A stretch of DNA of 64,000 nt, taken from positions 103,044-167,043 of the forward strand of contig CAVPSA010000043.1 in the NCBI GenBank assembly GCA_963707905.1, in the 5' to 3' direction. Positions 52,062 through 63,514 of the stretch are shown here, piece by piece. Positions within the stretch are counted from its first letter, which is position 1; each line of letters starts with the position of its first letter. The stretch is from DASXKD01 sp963707905. GTDB lineage: Bacteria > Actinomycetota > Actinomycetes > Streptosporangiales > Streptosporangiaceae. Under the pieces are notes generated by a model, which saw only the letters and a program-made list of their open reading frames with translations, was not told the DNA's origin and did no database searches. Made by a program: the position numbers and the translations under genes.

Positions 52062-52218
52062 CCGGGGGTCGTCCCCACGGACAATACTGCGCGGGGCCCC
52101 GGCGAAGGTGGCCCGCGGGCCACCCACCAACCCCGGCCACCGCCATCGGGGGTTCCGGGGGTCGCCCCCCTGGGCTAGCACCGCGGGGCCCCGGCGAAGG
52201 TGGCCCGCGGGCCACCGA
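52062..52218. repeat. Direct repeat pair carrying an 18-bp perfect palindrome
   Basis: Two imperfect copies of about 65 bp begin near 52062 and 52155. Each ends with GGCGAA and then GGTGGCCCGCGGGCCACC, an 18-bp perfect palindrome at 52107-52124 and 52199-52216. They fill most of the gap between the sigma factor and the CN hydrolase, both on the minus strand. They may act as terminator-like or regulator-binding elements, or be a dispersed extragenic repeat. Confidence 0.75.
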
Positions 52219-52242
52219 GCAGCCTTCGCCACCTCGGCCGGG

Positions 52243-53232
52243 CTACGCCGGGATGCGGGCGGGGAGCCCGAAGACGGGGAAGAGGCTCTCGGCGTCCAGG
52301 AAGAAATGCATCCCCGCGATACGGTCACCGGAGATCTCCAGCACCTGCAGCGCCCAGGCCCTGTGCCCGCCCGCGGGGTCGCGGCGGTACTGCCCGTACC
52401 CGGGGCAGCCGTTGGCCGTGACCGGCAGCAGCCGCGATCCCCGGCACTCGCTCGGCCCGGGCTGCACCATCCAGGTGGTGATGTCCTGGGCGCCCTCGAT
52501 CCACATGGCGAACGGCGGCATCGACTGGACGGCGTCCTCGTGCAGCAGAGTGACCAGGCTCGCCATGTCGTACCGCTCGAACGCGCTCACGTACCTGGCG
52601 AGCAGGGAGGCCTGGTCGGCGGTCACCTTCCGGGGCCGCGCGGTGTCCGGGAGCGCGGCAAGGGTCGCCCGGGCCCGCTGCAGCGCGGAGTTGACCGCGG
52701 CGACGCTGGTGTCCAGCAATTCGGCGGTTTCCGCGGCCGGCCACCGCAGCACCTCGCAGAGAATGAGCACCGCCCGCTGCCGCGCGGGCAGGTGCTGCAA
52801 CGCGGTGACGAACGCCAGGCGGACCGTGTCCCTGGCGACCGCTATCTCGGCCGGATCCCCGTCCTCGGGAAGTACCCGGGCGTCGGGGATCGGCGAGACC
52901 CACAGGTGCTCGGGCAGCACGCCACCGAGGTGGCCTTCCTCCGGCGGGGAGGGCGGCCCGAGTTCCATGGGCCGGGCCCGCCGCTTGCGGCCGCGGAGCA
53001 TGTCCATGCACACGTTGGTAGCGATCCGGTAGAGCCACGACCGCACGCTCGCCCGGCCTTCGAAGCGGTCCGCCGACCGCCACGCCCGCAGCATCGTGTC
53101 CTGGACCGCGTCTTCGGCCTCGAAGCCGGAGCCGAGCATCCGGTAGCAGTACCCGGTCAGCTCGCGGCGGTATGCCTCAAGTTCGTCTGGCTGGACACGG
53201 GGCAGCGTGCCCGCCTCAGATGTGCTGGCCAT
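52243..53232 (-). CDS. ECF sigma factor with C-terminal SnoaL-like domain (SigG-type)
   Basis: This 329-residue sigma factor has region 2 (YCYRMLGSGFEAEDAVQDTMLRAWRS, RSWLYRIATNVCMDML), region 4 (LPARQRAVLILCEVLRWPAAETAELLDTSVAAVNSALQRAR) and an attached SnoaL-like domain from about residue 210 (YVSAFERYDMASLVTLLHEDA). This layout is that of SigG-type (TIGR02960) ECF factors whose tail regulates activity, with no anti-sigma gene next door. Confidence 0.9.
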   Translation of the reverse strand: MASTSEAGTLPRVQPDELEAYRRELTGYCYRMLGSGFEAEDAVQDTMLRAWRSADRFEGRASVRSWLYRIATNVCMDMLRGRKRRARPMELGPPSPPEEGHLGGVLPEHLWVSPIPDARVLPEDGDPAEIAVARDTVRLAFVTALQHLPARQRAVLILCEVLRWPAAETAELLDTSVAAVNSALQRARATLAALPDTARPRKVTADQASLLARYVSAFERYDMASLVTLLHEDAVQSMPPFAMWIEGAQDITTWMVQPGPSECRGSRLLPVTANGCPGYGQYRRDPAGGHRAWALQVLEISGDRIAGMHFFLDAESLFPVFGLPARIPA

Positions 53233-54632
53233 AGGTGTTTCATCTTAAGCGGGCCTGCCGACAGTTCTTCCGGGCAGCTACTCGTCCCACATGAAGAAGC
53301 CCCACGCCGTGCTCTCGGCCTCATCCTCGTCAGGCCAGCGCTCAGGCTGTTGCCGTGACTGGCGGGGCTCAGGCTGTTGCCGTGACTGGCGGGACGGCCG
53401 CCGCTCCTGCGGCGGCCAGGGCTCGCGGGGCTGCCGCTGCGAGGCGGAGCGGGGCGCAGTGGGGCGCGGCTGCCCGGGATACGGCTCCTCCTGGTGCCGC
53501 CCGCCGGGGTACCGCTGGGTTCGGTACTGCTCGCCGGAGTACTCCTCCTCCGGGTACCGCTGCCCCCGATAGCGCTGCTCTTGATACTGCTCCTCTGGGA
53601 CTGCTCCTCTGGATACTGCTGCCCGGGGTAGCGCCGCTCCTGATACGGCTTGCCGGGGTACCGCTCATCCGGGTACTGCCCCGGGTGCTGCAAAGGCGGG
53701 TCCTGCCGCGCGGCGCGCGGTGGCATGGCCCGGGACGCGGGCGGGTACTCGGGCTGCTGCCCGGCGCGGCGGTGCCGGGACGAAGCGGCCGCGGCCGCCA
53801 CCTGCCGTGGGTCCTCAACGTCCTTGCGGGTCACCGCCAGGTAGCCGACGAGGACCACGATCACGACCGTCAGCGCCAGGGCGACCACGCCGTGCCCCAC
53901 GCCAAGGCCGCCCACCGAGTGCGGGAACGCTATGTAGTCAGCGAACGACGCACCCACCGGGCGGGTCAGCACGTAGGCGACCCAGAAGGCCAGGATCGGG
54001 TTCAGGCGGAACTTCCAGTGCGCTACCGCGACCGCCGCGAACGCGACCGAGAACCAGACGCCCGAGGCAAGGTAGCCGAGGTTCAGCGTCTTGGCGGTCA
54101 TGTCGCCGGTCGCGGTGCCCATCGCAAACGTGGCCAGCACCGTGGCCCAGTAGAACAGTTCCCGCCGCGGGGTGCGGATGCTGTGGATGGACAGCGTCCC
54201 CTCGGTCCGGTACCAGAGGATGAAGATCACTGCCAGCACGACCGCGTAGAACGCGGTGGACGCGACGTACGGGACCCCGAACTTGATGTGCAGCACGTCG
54301 GCGGCCTGGGTGCCGAACACGGCGACCATGACGACCGCGAGCCAGTAGATCCAGGCGTTGTAGGCCTTGGCGCGGAACTGGAGCACCATCGCGATCACGA
54401 AGCCGGTGAAGCCGAACAGCACCGCGATCACCGGGTTGATCGTCCGGACCATGTAGTCCGAAGTTGCCTCACCCATGGCGGTGCTCAGCAGCTTGATGAT
54501 CCAGAAGTAGGCCGTGATGAGGGGGACCTTGCTTGCCGCGTACCTGGCCGGCGCCGCGGCGGCGCCGCGCCGGGATGGCCTACCGTCCCAGCGGGACTGA
54601 CCCTCGTCCCCCTGGGACCGACCTGTCCTCAT
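53157..54632 (-). CDS. COG4705-like multipass membrane protein with frameshifted repeat tail
   Basis: About nine transmembrane helices (ITAYFWIIKLLSTAMGEATSDYM, FGFTGFVIAMVLQF and onward to VALALTVVIVVLVGYLA) resemble the COG4705 family of unknown function. The tail is a Tyr-Pro-Gln-rich repeat (QYPDERYPGKPYQERRYPGQQYPEE). Near 53600 one base seems missing: in the restored frame the repeat continues and ends at 53278 with QPERWPDEDEAESTAWGFFMWDE split over adjacent codons, about 451 residues in total. As written the frame overlaps the sigma factor gene by 76 nt. The start is uncertain. Confidence 0.75.
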   Translation of the reverse strand: MRTGRSQGDEGQSRWDGRPSRRGAAAAPARYAASKVPLITAYFWIIKLLSTAMGEATSDYMVRTINPVIAVLFGFTGFVIAMVLQFRAKAYNAWIYWLAVVMVAVFGTQAADVLHIKFGVPYVASTAFYAVVLAVIFILWYRTEGTLSIHSIRTPRRELFYWATVLATFAMGTATGDMTAKTLNLGYLASGVWFSVAFAAVAVAHWKFRLNPILAFWVAYVLTRPVGASFADYIAFPHSVGGLGVGHGVVALALTVVIVVLVGYLAVTRKDVEDPRQVAAAAASSRHRRAGQQPEYPPASRAMPPRAARQDPPLQHPGQYPDERYPGKPYQERRYPGQQYPEEQSQRSSIKSSAIGGSGTRRRSTPASSTEPSGTPAGGTRRSRIPGSRAPLRPAPPRSGSPASPGRRRSGGRPASHGNSLSPASHGNSLSAGLTRMRPRARRGASSCGTSSCPEELSAGPLKMKHLWPAHLRRARCPVSSQTNLRHTAAS

Positions 54633-54715
54633 GGCGGCAAGGATGCCACACGGATCCGAGTGCCCCCGGCGCTCTTTGCCTGAGCTTGTCATGCCCTGAT
54701 AAGGGCATTCCCTGG

Positions 54716-55633
54716 TCAGTCAGCCGCGGCCGGCTGGCGCCGATCGGCAGCCGGCCCGGCGGTCCGGGCGAGGTGGTCCGCGAAGGCCCGCGCGGCCGGG
54801 GTGAGCGGACGGCCGCGGGCACGGATCAGCCCGATCGGCGGGTGTTCCGGTGCCCGTGCAAGCTCGCAGACACCGATCGCCGGGCCCGGCCCTTCCGCAG
54901 CCGACCGGGCGAGCAGCGCCATCCCCAGCCCGGCGGACACCAGGTCCCTGATGCTGGCCGGGCTGTAGGTCTCGAACTCGATTCGCGGCACGAAACCCTC
55001 GGCCGCTGCGGCGGCGGCGAGGATCGCACGCAGCCGGCTGTCGGCCGGCAGGCAGACGAACGGCTCGTCACCGGCGGCCGCGAGCGCCACGTCCCGGCCC
55101 GCGGCGAGCGGGTGGCCCGGCGGGGTCACCAGCACCAGGCTCTCGGGCACCAGTGGGCGGGCGTGATAGGCGGCGGGCAGGTCGTCGTGTACCGGGCCGA
55201 CAATAAGGTCCACCTCCCCGGCGTCCAGCAGGCCGAGCAGCTTCGCGATCAGGCCGGTGCGCAGGGCGAGGCTCACCCCGGGGTAGCTGCGGCGGAACGA
55301 GGCCAGGCACGCCGGCAGGTCCAGCGATCCGAGAACCTGGGTCGCGCCGATCCGCACCTGTCCGCGTAGCACCGCACTGAGTTCGGCCAGGTCGCCACGG
55401 GCAGCGTCAAGCTGGGCGAGCACCCGGCGGGTCCTCGCCAGGAACAGCTCACCTGCGTGGGTCAGCGCCACCCGCCGGGTGGTCCGCTCGAGCAGCGTCG
55501 TGCCAAGTTCGCTCTCAAGCCGCCTGATCTGCGCGGACACGGCCGGCTGGGCGACATGCAGTCGCTGGGCGGCCTTGGTGAAGCTACCGTGGCGCACCAC
55601 CGCGTCGAAGTAGGCAAGCTGCCGCAGCTCCAT
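54716..55633 (-). CDS. LysR-family transcriptional regulator
   Basis: This 305-residue LysR protein has an N-terminal helix-turn-helix (LRQLAYFDAVVRHGSFTKAAQRLHVAQPAVSAQIRRLE) and a periplasmic-binding-fold effector domain. It is divergent from an aldo/keto reductase gene with a dyad site in between, so it probably controls that gene. Effector unknown. Confidence 0.9.
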   Translation of the reverse strand: MELRQLAYFDAVVRHGSFTKAAQRLHVAQPAVSAQIRRLESELGTTLLERTTRRVALTHAGELFLARTRRVLAQLDAARGDLAELSAVLRGQVRIGATQVLGSLDLPACLASFRRSYPGVSLALRTGLIAKLLGLLDAGEVDLIVGPVHDDLPAAYHARPLVPESLVLVTPPGHPLAAGRDVALAAAGDEPFVCLPADSRLRAILAAAAAAEGFVPRIEFETYSPASIRDLVSAGLGMALLARSAAEGPGPAIGVCELARAPEHPPIGLIRARGRPLTPAARAFADHLARTAGPAADRRQPAAAD

Positions 55634-55651
55634 CTATCTAGAATGATCCGC

Positions 55652-55686
55652 GATAAGTGCGTTCGCAAATAGGTCTTGGACTTATC
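55652..55686. promoter_or_regulatory. Putative LysR dyad between regulator and reductase
   Basis: GATAAGT at 55652 and ACTTATC at 55680 are inverted copies 21 bp apart, in the 78-bp divergent gap. LysR tetramers typically occupy such spaced half-sites. TATCTAGAAT next to it may be part of the promoter. Confidence 0.5.
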
Positions 55687-55711
55687 AGTAACTGCCGCCG
55701 ATGCTGGAGGC

Positions 55712-56698
55712 ATGCGGCAACGACAGCTAGGCAGAGACGGGCTGGTGACCTCCGCCCTCGGCATGGGGTGCATGGGCCTGTCCCAGGGGTACGGGCCGGC
55801 CGACGACGACGAGTCCGTCCGGGCGATCCGCCGGGCGGCCGAACTCGGCGTGACCATGTTCGACACCGCGATGAGTTACGGCCAGGGGCACAACGAACGG
55901 CTGATCGGCCGGGCGCTGGCCGGGCTGCCCCGGCAGGTCCAGGTCGCCACGAAGTTCGGCATCGTCCGGGACGCCGGCGGGGTGCATCTCGACGGGCGGC
56001 CCGACCATGTGCGCGGCTACTGCGAGGCGTCCCTGGCCCGGCTCGGCGTCGAGGTCATCGACCTCTACTACCTGCACCGCGTCGACCCGCAGGTGCCCAT
56101 CGCCGACACCATCGGCGCCATGGCCCGGCTCGTCGCCGAGGGCAAGGTCCGCCACCTCGGCGTTTCCGAGGTCACGCCCGCCCAGCTCGAACAGGCCGCG
56201 GCTGTGCACGCCATCAGCGCGGTGCAGTTCGAATGGTCGCTGGCCTGGCGCGAGCCGGAGGACGACATCGTCCCTGTGGCGCGGCGGCTCGGCGCCGGCA
56301 TCGTGCCTTACAGCCCGCTCGGCCGCGGGCTGCTCACCGCCACCCTGACCCATGCGGACGTCGACGCCAGCGACTTCCGCCGCAGCGACCCCCGGTTCAC
56401 CGGCGCCGACCTGGACCACAACCTGGCCCGCGCCGCCGAGTTGCGCCGCGTCGCCGACGGCCTCGGCCTCACCCCGGGCCAGCTCGCGCTGGCCTGGCTG
56501 CTCGCCCAGGGCCCTGACGTGGTCCCGATTCCCGGCTCCCGCCACCTCGACCGCATCGAGCAGAACGCCGCGGCGGCCGACGTGCTGCTCAGCGGGGCCG
56601 ACCTGCGCGGCATCGAAGCGGCGGTGCCGCGCGCCGCCTGGGCCGGCGACCGGGCCTCCTTTGCTGTGCCTTCCACGGTGAGGCGCTCTTTTGACTAA
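55712..56698 (+). CDS. Aldo/keto reductase
   Basis: This 328-residue reductase of the AKR13-like group has MRQRQLGRDGLVTSALGMGCMGLS, Asp-Tyr in TMFDTAMSYGQG, Lys in VATKFG and His in YYLHRVDP. The cofactor-binding VPIPGSRHLDRIEQN is also present. It reduces aldehydes or ketones with NADPH. The start is the ATG just after GGAGGC; an in-frame TTG at 55676 is less likely. Confidence 0.9.
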   Translation: MRQRQLGRDGLVTSALGMGCMGLSQGYGPADDDESVRAIRRAAELGVTMFDTAMSYGQGHNERLIGRALAGLPRQVQVATKFGIVRDAGGVHLDGRPDHVRGYCEASLARLGVEVIDLYYLHRVDPQVPIADTIGAMARLVAEGKVRHLGVSEVTPAQLEQAAAVHAISAVQFEWSLAWREPEDDIVPVARRLGAGIVPYSPLGRGLLTATLTHADVDASDFRRSDPRFTGADLDHNLARAAELRRVADGLGLTPGQLALAWLLAQGPDVVPIPGSRHLDRIEQNAAAADVLLSGADLRGIEAAVPRAAWAGDRASFAVPSTVRRSFD

Positions 56699-56771
56699 CC
56701 CTTGACTGTGACGAGGTGCCAGGTGCCGCCCTCCTCGTCCGAGGGCAGTTGCCGATCAGCAGGTCAGCGGG

Positions 56772-58458
56772 CTAGCAGTGTGGGTTGGGGATGATCTTGC
56801 TCGCGAACTCGGCGAGACCCAAGGCCGTGGTGAACGTGCCGTACTGCTTGTCCCCGCCAAAGCTCTTGCCGTTGGTCATCTGCCCGAACTCCCATACGCA
56901 GGCGCCGCTGACCTTGGCCAGCGTCCAGTACGGGTAGAACTTGCCGGGCGCCTGGGCCGGCGGGAGCACACAGCCTGCGCCTGTTTGCGGGTTGCATTGG
57001 ACGTTCGAGGCCGGGTTGTCGGTCAGGAACTGCATCTGCGAGTAGCCCGCCCCGGCTGTCGTCGGCGGCGTGATGGTCAGTGCCGACGGCCACATGTTCG
57101 GGGTGACCGAGTTGGGCCAGTTGCGCCAGTACGACGTGCCGTCATAGTCGAGGTCACCACCGGTGCAGCCGGTCACCAGGTTGGGATCCACGTTGAGCGA
57201 GCCATGGGTGTCCCCGGCCGGGAAGCAGGGGGCGTCGTTCGTCTCACCGCTGCTGGGCGAGCCGTCCGGCGGGCCGGCGTTCTCGTACGGGCCCCGGCAG
57301 AAGTTCCAGGACGCGTCGGGGTGGCCATGCACGTCGATCGGCTGGAAGACCTTCAGCTTCGTGCACGGGGTGAAGTGCCCGACCTCGTAGGAGACGTCGA
57401 TGTTCGCCGCTGCCCAGCCGCCCTGGTTGGCCGTGCTGGCGGTCGAGTACTCCGGCCGGAAGTTGAACGGCGTGCCGCTGCAGTCCGCGATCGAGGTGTT
57501 CATGAAGCCGTTCTTGGCCGAGGCCAGCATGAACCCGGTTTTACCGGTAGTGATATCTCGGACCTGTGTTTCGAGTGCACCCGCGCCCTTGTTGTCGAAG
57601 ATGTGGATCGCGAGCTTGTCACCGGGGTTCATCAGCAGCGTGCGCTGGTTCGGCGTCACGGTGTTGAGGTTGGCCTTCTGCGGGCTCGGCGGCCCGGTGG
57701 GGACACCGTTGGTCTGGATGAACGCGAAGTTGACCGGCTCGACGCAGTTGTTGTTGCAGACGGCGAACCCGGCCTGGCACTCCAGCGAGTCGATCGTCAG
57801 CGCCGCGCACCAGTGCGAGTTGTCACAGCTCAGGCCGTCCGCGAACGGGGCGAACCCGGGCGGGTAGAACTGCAGCTCGAGGAAGGCGCTGCCACCGCCG
57901 AGGTAGTTGCCGTGCGGCGAGTTCGAGTCGCTGTCCGGCTTGCACGGCAGCAGCGGGTAGGAGTTGGGGTCGCAGAGCGCCATCGCGTACCACAGCGTCG
58001 GCATCAGCTCGAAGAAGTGCGTGGTGTCCTTCAGCGGCCCGTGCACCGTCGGCGCGGCGCTGGGGTCGCGCGGCAGGGTCTGCACGTAGCTGAGGTTGCT
58101 CGAGGAGCCCGGCTTGTTCGAGTAGAACTGCACGAGTCGGCTCGTCGTGGCCGATGTAGTAGCCGTTGTCCTCCAGGTGGCCGTTGTGCGTGCCGCCGTG
58201 GACCTCGGCGCAGATGTAGCCGCCGATCTTGACCGGATGCTGGATCGGGCTGTGCCCGTTGCAATCCAGGTTGCCGAACGCGGAGCCCTGGTACGAGGAC
58301 GTGCCGGACGCCTTGTGCGCGGCGCTGGTTGCGGGGCGCGCGGCGGCCGGGTGCGAGGCGGCCAGGCTCGCGCTGGGCACCGCCAGGGCGGTCACCGCGA
58401 CGCATGCTGCCAGTAGCAGCCAGGGACGCGGGTAACGGAGTCCAGACATGCGAGCCAT
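56772..58458 (-). pseudogene. Secreted Cys-containing protein of unknown function, frameshifted
   Basis: The N-terminal part has a signal peptide (WLLLAACVAVTALAVPSASLA) and the segment YICAEVHGGTHNGHLEDNGYYIGHDEP. The rest, from VQFYSNKPGSSSNLSYVQTLP, lies in another frame and contains many cysteines (LCDPNSYPLLPCKPDSDSN, SCDNSHWCAALTIDSLECQ). One extra base near 58137 explains the jump; without it the protein has 561 residues. AAGGAGG precedes the ATG. The family is found in actinomycetes but I know of no function. Confidence 0.75.
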
Positions 58459-58712
58459 CGAGCGCGCCTCCTTCGGTCGCCTTGCGCGAATCCGAATGGC
58501 GCCGCCGCACCCCCGCTCCGCGGCGCGCCGTCCCTGGCCGAACGTAGTCCTTTTCTCCGATATCGGTCAATAGGGAGGAAAGGCCGGGATATGGGAGTGC
58601 CGATGGACAGCTGCCTGGCGGGGACGACGGTCAGGTCCGCTGGCTGCGCCTGGCCGGGAGCCGCAACGAGGCGCGCTCGCGCCACTGTCAGGGCCGAGAT
58701 CGCCAGCTATAT

Positions 58713-59108
58713 TTGCTGAACGTGTTTGTCACAGGTTTCGTGAACCTCTACACGCGCGATATCGAAGCCGGATTGCACTTCTACCGCGATCTTCTCGGCT
58801 TCGCTGAGACGTTCCGCACTCCCGCCGAGGGCATCCCCGAGCATGTCGAACTCCAGCTCAACGGGTTCATGGTCGGCCTCGGCACGGTCGCGGCGGCCGA
58901 GAGGGTGCACGGTGTCGAGGCGGCACCTGGCAGCCCGGCCATGGTCCTGGTCTTGTGGACCGACGACGTCGACCGGGCCTGCGAGGACCTGGCGGCCGCG
59001 GGGGTGCCGGTGGTTCAGCCGCCGCACGACACCGGCAACAACAACCGGAATGCGCTGCTGCGGGACCCGGACGGCAATCTCGTGGAGATCGTCGCCAAGG
59101 CTTCATGA
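58713..59108 (+). CDS. VOC-family (glyoxalase-like) protein
   Basis: This is a 131-residue VOC protein: NLYTRDIEAGLHFYRDLLGFAETF, ELQLNGFMVGLGT and NALLRDPDGNLVEIVAKA with the terminal metal-ligand Glu. TTG 58713 or GTG 58722 is the start; neither has a clear ribosome binding site. It is likely a small-molecule-binding or lyase-type protein. Confidence 0.78.
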   Translation: MLNVFVTGFVNLYTRDIEAGLHFYRDLLGFAETFRTPAEGIPEHVELQLNGFMVGLGTVAAAERVHGVEAAPGSPAMVLVLWTDDVDRACEDLAAAGVPVVQPPHDTGNNNRNALLRDPDGNLVEIVAKAS

Positions 59109-59299
59109 GACGGGCGTCCGGTCGCCGAAGACCTTGGCGGTAGCCGGTGGGGTACACGACCACGGCGTGGCTCAGCTTCGGTGACGCCGGCGCCGCCATC
59201 GCCGTGCGCTGACGGGCCTGCTGTTCGTGGTCCGGTACATCGAAAGGCTCTCCCCAACCTGATCACCGCCGCGCTCGTCGGCGTTGCAGGGCTCACCTT

Positions 59300-59700
59300 C
59301 CAGCCCGAGCCGAGCGGCCGGGCTTCATGGCTGCTTCCATCCGGAGAGGCTGGGCGGCTCAGCCGGATTCCGTTGATCGCTGCAGCGAGGCGAAGGCCGC
59401 CGACGACCTGGCGGCGGAGGTGTTCACCATCGCGTTTGCTCAGCGCCAGAGTTACGACCTGGCCCGCGATTGTGCCCGGCCGTGGCTGTATGGGATCGCC
59501 ACCAACCTGGTCGGCAGCGTGACCGGCGCAAGGAGCAGCGCCGGTACCGCGCGCTGGCCCGGTCACACGCTCAAGGCGATGGCACCCAGTGATGAGGACT
59601 TGGTCGCCGAGCGGGTCGAGCGCTGCTGCCGCCGGGGCCTGGGCGCTGCGGCCGCCCAGACCGCGGCGCCAACCGGATGGCCCGCAGCGAACCGCATGGC
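59300..59700 (+). pseudogene. Decayed ECF sigma factor
   Basis: The stretch ADDLAAEVFTIAFAQRQSYDLARDCARPWLYGIATNLVG matches sigma region 2 of ECF factors, but upstream residues and region 4 are missing or out of frame. DEDLVAERVE a little later looks like the linker. Base composition is normal, so the loss could be fairly recent. No product expected. Confidence 0.65.
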
Positions 59701-59731
59701 CCGCAGTCCCACATCGGAAAGGGACTGCGGG
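59700..59731. terminator. Hairpin downstream of the decayed sigma factor
   Basis: CCCGCAGTCCC and GGGACTGCGGG form a perfect 11-bp stem around a 10-nt loop. It would end transcription of the lost sigma gene, and lies 102 bp before the next gene start. Confidence 0.7.
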
Positions 59732-59832
59732 TCATGGGCGCGGCGGCGGGAGGCTGGCCCTCTCCCGGCAGCGTGGGGCCCGGCAGCGTGAGGCCCGGCA
59801 GCGGATGGCCGGCGGCCACGCTATCTTGCCTT

Positions 59833-60492
59833 ATGGGCACGAAGCCGGCCGGGACGGGTGAGCGCCGGTGGCCGATGGCCGCGGCGGTCCTTATCGCCGG
59901 TGGCATGCGGATCTTCCTGCCGACCCAGCTCAGGATAGATGACGCGCGGCCGTTGTTTCTTGTGGTGCTGGCAGCGCTGATCGTCGCGCTCATCGTCGGC
60001 GACCCTGGCCGCATCGACCGCCAGAAGACCTGGCTGCAGGTCCTGACCGCGGTGCTCATCGGAGTGATCACCCTCGTCAACGCGGGGTCATCGGTTCGGC
60101 TGGTGTACGCCATCATCAAGACCGAGCACTTCACCAATGACGCGAACATCCTGCTTGTCAGCGGTGGGGTCATCTGGCTGACGAACGTGATCGCCTTCGG
60201 GCTGTGGTACTGGGACCTTGACCGTGGTGGCGCGGCCGCCCGCGCGCTCGGATCCGGCACCTCACCGGCGTTCGTCTTTCCCGAGATGTCGAACCCGGAA
60301 CATGTCCGGGACGGCTGGTACCCGTCGTTCGTGGATTACCTGCACCTGTCCTTCAGCACCGCGATGGCATTCAGCCCGACGGACGTGTCGGCGATAAAGC
60401 CGTGGGCGAAGCTCATGATGATGGCCGAGGAGACGATCTCAGTAGTGGTCGGAATCCTCGTGGTCGCCCGAGCGGTCAACATCCTGCATTAG
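59833..60492 (+). CDS. Four-helix membrane protein of unknown function
   Basis: This 219-residue protein has four to five transmembrane helices (AAAVLIAGGMRIFLP, LFLVVLAALIVALIVG, VLTAVLIGVITLVNAG, ILLVSGGVIWLTNVIAFGLWY). Its C-terminal part is conserved: SFVDYLHLSFSTAMAFSPTDVSAIKPWAKLMMMAEE. It resembles actinomycete DUF1345-like proteins in the last part. Role unknown. Confidence 0.75.
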   Translation: MGTKPAGTGERRWPMAAAVLIAGGMRIFLPTQLRIDDARPLFLVVLAALIVALIVGDPGRIDRQKTWLQVLTAVLIGVITLVNAGSSVRLVYAIIKTEHFTNDANILLVSGGVIWLTNVIAFGLWYWDLDRGGAAARALGSGTSPAFVFPEMSNPEHVRDGWYPSFVDYLHLSFSTAMAFSPTDVSAIKPWAKLMMMAEETISVVVGILVVARAVNILH

Positions 60493-60501
60493 CGCCGGGC
60501 C

Positions 60502-60523
60502 CGGGGTCCACTTCGGTGGCGCC
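60502..60523. terminator. TTCG-loop hairpin between convergent genes
   Basis: CCAC and GTGG close a TTCG tetraloop, with further pairing of GGG and CCC outside a small internal loop. It lies between genes ending at 60492 and 60543 and could terminate both. Confidence 0.5.
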
Positions 60524-60542
60524 CACCCCGCGAGGGCTCCGG

Positions 60543-62930
<2,388 letters not shown>

Positions 62931-63045
62931 CGTGTCTCCTCACCCCGCTCCCGGGGCACCGCGTCGCCCTCGATGACCTCGGCTCCGCCCCCGATCGTGG
63001 CTGCATCGCGGGTGTGGCCCAGCCCCAGCCCCAGCCGAACGGCAC

Positions 63046-63402
63046 TCATTGATCCTGAAGCAGCCCGAGGACATTGCCGTCCGGGTCGGTGAACGTGGCT
63101 ACCAGGCGGCCGCCACCGACATTGTGGGCAGGCTCCTTCACGGTGGCACCCGCGGCGGTCACTTCGGCCAGTTTCGCCTCGATGTCGGTCACGTGCCAGT
63201 AGGCCACCGGCGAGGTCATGCCCTGCGGTCCGCTGCTGGGCACCAGCCCGATGTGCTGTCCCTCGGCGTCAAAGCCGACGTAGTAGGACGAGTCGGCCTG
63301 CGGCTCGATGCCGAGGAGGGCGGTATACACCGCCTTGGCCGTCGCCAGGTCGGACACGGGATGCAACACGGTCTTGATTCCCTGAGTAGAAGAGCCGGTC
63401 AT
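63046..63402 (-). CDS. VOC-family (glyoxalase-like) protein
   Basis: This 118-residue VOC protein (IKTVLHPVSDLATAKAVYTALLG, YYVGFDAEGQHIGLVP, ATFTDPDGNVLGLLQ) lies between an AraC regulator and the UvrA-like gene on one strand. The trio is common in actinomycetes. It may bind the same compound that the UvrA-like protein resists. Confidence 0.87.
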   Translation of the reverse strand: MTGSSTQGIKTVLHPVSDLATAKAVYTALLGIEPQADSSYYVGFDAEGQHIGLVPSSGPQGMTSPVAYWHVTDIEAKLAEVTAAGATVKEPAHNVGGGRLVATFTDPDGNVLGLLQDQ

Positions 63403-63514
63403 GGTCGCTCCTGAAGTTGTGGGTCACATCGGCCCGGCGGGATTGCCGGGCTTAAAGACGAACGGGAAGCCCGAAATCGAAAGTCCGATCGCCCTGACTG
63501 TCGATTGCGTCTCG

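Noticed and set aside
51190..53358. A 722-codon plus-strand frame across the CN hydrolase and sigma factor
   Set aside because: It crosses two real genes and an intergenic repeat on the other strand and shows no domain.
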